DNA of 9,029 nt from contig RFTM01000049.1 of the NCBI GenBank assembly GCA_009923475.1, positions 1 to 9,029 of the forward strand. The letters run 5' to 3'. The position numbers and the translations under genes were made by a program. This document shows, piece after piece, positions 7,275 to 9,029 of this stretch. The notes under the pieces were generated by a model. That model made no database searches, was not told the DNA's origin, and saw only the letters and a program-made list of their open reading frames with translations. How positions within the stretch are numbered: the first letter of the stretch is position 1; every line of letters begins with the position of its first letter. Source of the DNA: Gammaproteobacteria bacterium (GTDB lineage Bacteria > Pseudomonadota > Gammaproteobacteria > Steroidobacterales > Steroidobacteraceae).

Positions 7275-7978
7275 GCGGCGGGCGCGTCGCGGAAGAGGCA
7301 GCGGCCGCCGCTGGCCTTGGCGATGCGGTCGAGCAGCGCCTCGTGGGCGGCGAGCTCGGTGGCGGTGGGCTCGATGATCGGCAGTTCGCCCGCAGGGCGC
7401 GCGACGACCGGCGCCGTGGCGGCGGTGCGGGTGCGAGACTCGCCGAGCTCGAGGGCGCTCTGGCCGCCCGTCATGGCAAGGTACACCTCGGCCAGGATGC
7501 GCGCGTCGAGCAGCGCGCCGTGCAGGTCGCGGCTGGAGTTGTCGACCCCGTAGCGCTTGCAGAGCGCATCGAGGTTGTTGCGCTGGCCCGGGTGCAGTTC
7601 GCGGGCGAGCGCAAGGGTGTCGAGCACACGGCAAAGATTGCCGAGCGGCGGATGTTCGCCCTCGAGCCGCGCGATCTCGGCGTTCAGGAAGCCGACATCG
7701 AAGGCGGCGTTGTGGATGACGAGCTCGGCGCCGGCCACGAAGTCCATGAACTCGGCGGCGACGTCGACGAAGCGCGGCTCGCCCTTCAGACGCTCGCGGC
7801 TGAGGCCGTGCACCGCGAGCGCGCCGGGGTCGATGTCGCGCTCGGGGTCGAGGTAGCGATGGAAATGCCGACCGGTGAGCCGGCGGTTGACGATCTCGAC
7901 GCAGCCGATCTCGATGACGCGGTGGCCCGCGGAGAGCTCGAGGCCGGAGGTCTCGGTGTCGAGGATGATCTGCCGCAT
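7271..7978 (-). CDS. dnaQ: DNA polymerase III epsilon subunit (3'-5' proofreading exonuclease)
   Basis: Epsilon removes misincorporated nucleotides in the replicative polymerase core, bound between the alpha subunit and the theta or clamp side. The 235-residue protein has all three Exo motifs of the DEDDh class: DTETSGLE (Asp7, Glu9), HNAAFDVGFLN (Asp94) and HGALLDARILAEVY (His153, Asp158), at E. coli-like spacing. QSALEL at 173-178 sits where E. coli has its clamp-binding motif. After a linker rich in Ala, Pro and Thr, the C-terminal helix (about 205-229, ending GGRCLF) matches the alpha-binding tail. The ATG at 7978 comes 20 bases after the rnhA stop, with no obvious Shine-Dalgarno but with TAAAAT six bases before it. 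The stop overlaps the epimerase GTG by four bases, an unusual coupling of a replication gene to a sugar gene. Confidence 0.96.
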   Translation of the reverse strand: MRQIILDTETSGLELSAGHRVIEIGCVEIVNRRLTGRHFHRYLDPERDIDPGALAVHGLSRERLKGEPRFVDVAAEFMDFVAGAELVIHNAAFDVGFLNAEIARLEGEHPPLGNLCRVLDTLALARELHPGQRNNLDALCKRYGVDNSSRDLHGALLDARILAEVYLAMTGGQSALELGESRTRTAATAPVVARPAGELPIIEPTATELAAHEALLDRIAKASGGRCLFRDAPAA

Positions 7979-7984
7979 CGGCGG

Positions 7985-7990
7985 ATTTTA
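7985..7990 (-). promoter_or_regulatory. TAAAAT box six bases before the dnaQ ATG
   Basis: In the 20-base space between rnhA and dnaQ the minus strand has TAAAAT (7990-7985), then CCGCCG, then the ATG at 7978. The spacing equals that of the TATAAT before the aminotransferase gene. No -35-like hexamer stands 16-18 bases upstream and no Shine-Dalgarno is visible. It could be a -10 element giving a leaderless dnaQ message, or simply an AT-rich start region. Confidence 0.3.
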
Positions 7991-7998
7991 GCAGCAGA

Positions 7999-8451
7999 CT
8001 AGCGCAGCAGCGCGTCGATGGCGGCGTTGGCGAGCGCGTCCACGCGCTCGTTGCCGGGCACGCCCGAGTGGCCCTTCACCCACTTCCACTCGATGTCGTG
8101 GCGGGCGGCCACGGCGTCGAGCTGCTCCCAGAGGTCCTGGTTCTTGACGGGCTTGCGGTCGGCGGTGCGCCAGCCGCGCGCCTTCCAGTTGGGCAGCCAC
8201 TCGGTGATGCCGCGGCGCACATACTCCGAGTCGGTGTGCACCCGCGCCGCGACGCTGCGCTTGAGCGCCTCCAGCGCGCGGATGACGGCCGTAAGTTCCA
8301 TGCGGTTGTTGGTGGTCATCGCCTCGGCGCCCGAGAGTTCGCGCAGGTGCTCGCCGAGCTCGAGGGTCGCCGCCCAGCCGCCCGGGCCCGGGTTGCCGCG
8401 GCAAGCGCCGTCGGTATAGATCTCGACGCGGCGGTGCGGGGCGTCGGTCAT
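7999..8451 (-). CDS. rnhA: Ribonuclease HI
   Basis: RNase HI cuts the RNA strand of RNA:DNA hybrids in the cytoplasm, clearing R-loops and primers. The 150 residues are close to the E. coli length (155). The metal-binding carboxylates are Asp14 in [14 protein letters not shown], Glu52 in NNRMELTA, Asp74 in HTDSEYV and Asp138 in RVDALAN; His128 in KGHSG is the catalytic histidine. Each is exactly four residues later than in E. coli (10, 48, 70, 134, 124). The basic, Trp-rich handle loop ([20 protein letters not shown], 85-104) that grips the hybrid is kept. The ATG overlaps the methyltransferase stop (ATGA). The stop is TAG, the only non-TGA stop among the complete genes here. In E. coli rnhA and dnaQ are divergent; here they are co-directional with dnaQ second. 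Confidence 0.97.
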   Translation of the reverse strand: MTDAPHRRVEIYTDGACRGNPGPGGWAATLELGEHLRELSGAEAMTTNNRMELTAVIRALEALKRSVAARVHTDSEYVRRGITEWLPNWKARGWRTADRKPVKNQDLWEQLDAVAARHDIEWKWVKGHSGVPGNERVDALANAAIDALLR

Positions 8452-9029
8452 GGCTTGCTGCGGTTGGCCGAGGACGGCTCAGCGATGCCGCCGAGCACCG
8501 CGGGACGGCGCTCGCGCAGGCGCGGCCGCAGCGGCGTGAGCGCGTGCAGGCGCTTGCGCGCCTTCAGCAGGTAGGCCCCGGCGGGCCAGGGGTAGACGAG
8601 CCCGCGGCGCATGCGACAACCCGCTGCGGGCGGCGCGCCCCAGGGCAGCTCGTAGAGGTAATGCCGCGTCTCGCCGAGGTCGTAGCCGAGCAGGCGCAGC
8701 CAATCGCGCAGACGGCGCTCGGAGAGCAGCCGCCGCAGCCCGGGCGGATAGCCCGCGCGCTGCGCGGCCGCGCGCAGGCCCCAAGGGCTCCAGGGCGCGA
8801 AGCCGAGCACCAGCAGCTTGCCGTCGCCCGCGAGCACACGGTCGACCTCGCGCAGCAGCCCGTAGGGGTCGGGCTCGAACTCGAGGGTGTGCGGCAGCAG
8901 CACGCAGTCGATAGCATCGCTCAGCACCGGCAGGCTGCCGAGGCGGCTGACCATGTCGACGCCCGGGCCGGCCGCGGCGCCCACCAGGGCCTGCGAGCGC
9001 GTGCGCGCGCCGGCGAGCAGCGCGCGGCC
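8448..9029 (-). CDS. YafS-like class I SAM-dependent methyltransferase, C-terminal part (start beyond right edge)
   Basis: The frame is open from the right edge to the TGA at 8450-8448, giving 193 visible residues. The segment [16 protein letters not shown], then [13 protein letters not shown], then [10 protein letters not shown], matches the second half of a class I methyltransferase domain and aligns well with E. coli YafS as remembered (HTLxxxxDPxxLLREaDRVL, then GFNP and GLR). The glycine-rich SAM-binding motif I should lie just outside the window. Later come the ELPWG segment and the ARKR tail ([13 protein letters not shown]), followed by a basic, probably disordered C-terminus. YafS-type genes sit beside rnhA in many gammaproteobacteria, which supports the call. 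The substrate is not known. A GTG at 8984 should not be taken as the start, because conserved-looking sequence continues upstream of it. The stop overlaps rnhA by ATGA. Confidence 0.85.
   Translation of the reverse strand, partial: GRALLAGARTRSQALVGAAAGPGVDMVSRLGSLPVLSDAIDCVLLPHTLEFEPDPYGLLREVDRVLAGDGKLLVLGFAPWSPWGLRAAAQRAGYPPGLRRLLSERRLRDWLRLLGYDLGETRHYLYELPWGAPPAAGCRMRRGLVYPWPAGAYLLKARKRLHALTPLRPRLRERRPAVLGGIAEPSSANRSKP

Overview
The window is GC-rich DNA in which every gene lies on the minus strand. Gene order and protein character point to a gammaproteobacterium outside the enterics. The methyltransferase-rnhA-dnaQ run is a known gammaproteobacterial neighbourhood, and its proteins keep all catalytic residues at E. 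coli-like spacing. No transposase, integrase, CRISPR array, tRNA or rRNA was seen. No wholly novel system was found. The interest lies in how genome-maintenance genes are fused to nucleotide-sugar genes, and in the gap between the two gene blocks.

Reading in the direction of transcription (right to left), block one has six genes: a YafS-like methyltransferase cut by the right edge (to 8448), rnhA (8451-7999), dnaQ (7978-7271), a UDP-glucuronate 4-epimerase-type gene (7274-6258), a DegT/DnrJ/EryC1/StrS sugar aminotransferase (6261-5062) and pgi (5069-3483). Junctions are 4-base ATGA or GTGA overlaps, one 20-base gap (rnhA to dnaQ) and one 8-base overlap (aminotransferase to pgi), so the block looks like one operon.

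A 590-base stretch without a convincing gene follows (3482-2893). It holds a candidate sigma70-type promoter, a two-part hairpin with a competing alternative stem, and a 10-base palindrome. No clear intrinsic terminator was found.

Block two is ugd (2892-1528), manC (1531-65) and the first 22 codons of a phosphomannomutase gene (68 to the left edge). Both junctions are 4-base overlaps. ugd begins at TTG with the clearest Shine-Dalgarno sequence in the window, as expected for the first gene of a unit.

Together the sugar genes form a precursor module. Pgi interconverts glucose-6-P and fructose-6-P. ManC (isomerase plus guanylyltransferase) and the phosphomannomutase carry fructose-6-P to GDP-mannose. 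Ugd makes UDP-glucuronate, and the epimerase can turn it into UDP-galacturonate. The aminotransferase would make an amino sugar whose keto-sugar donor is not encoded here. No glycosyltransferase, flippase or polymerase is present, so the polymer served (O-antigen, capsule or exopolysaccharide) cannot be named from this window.
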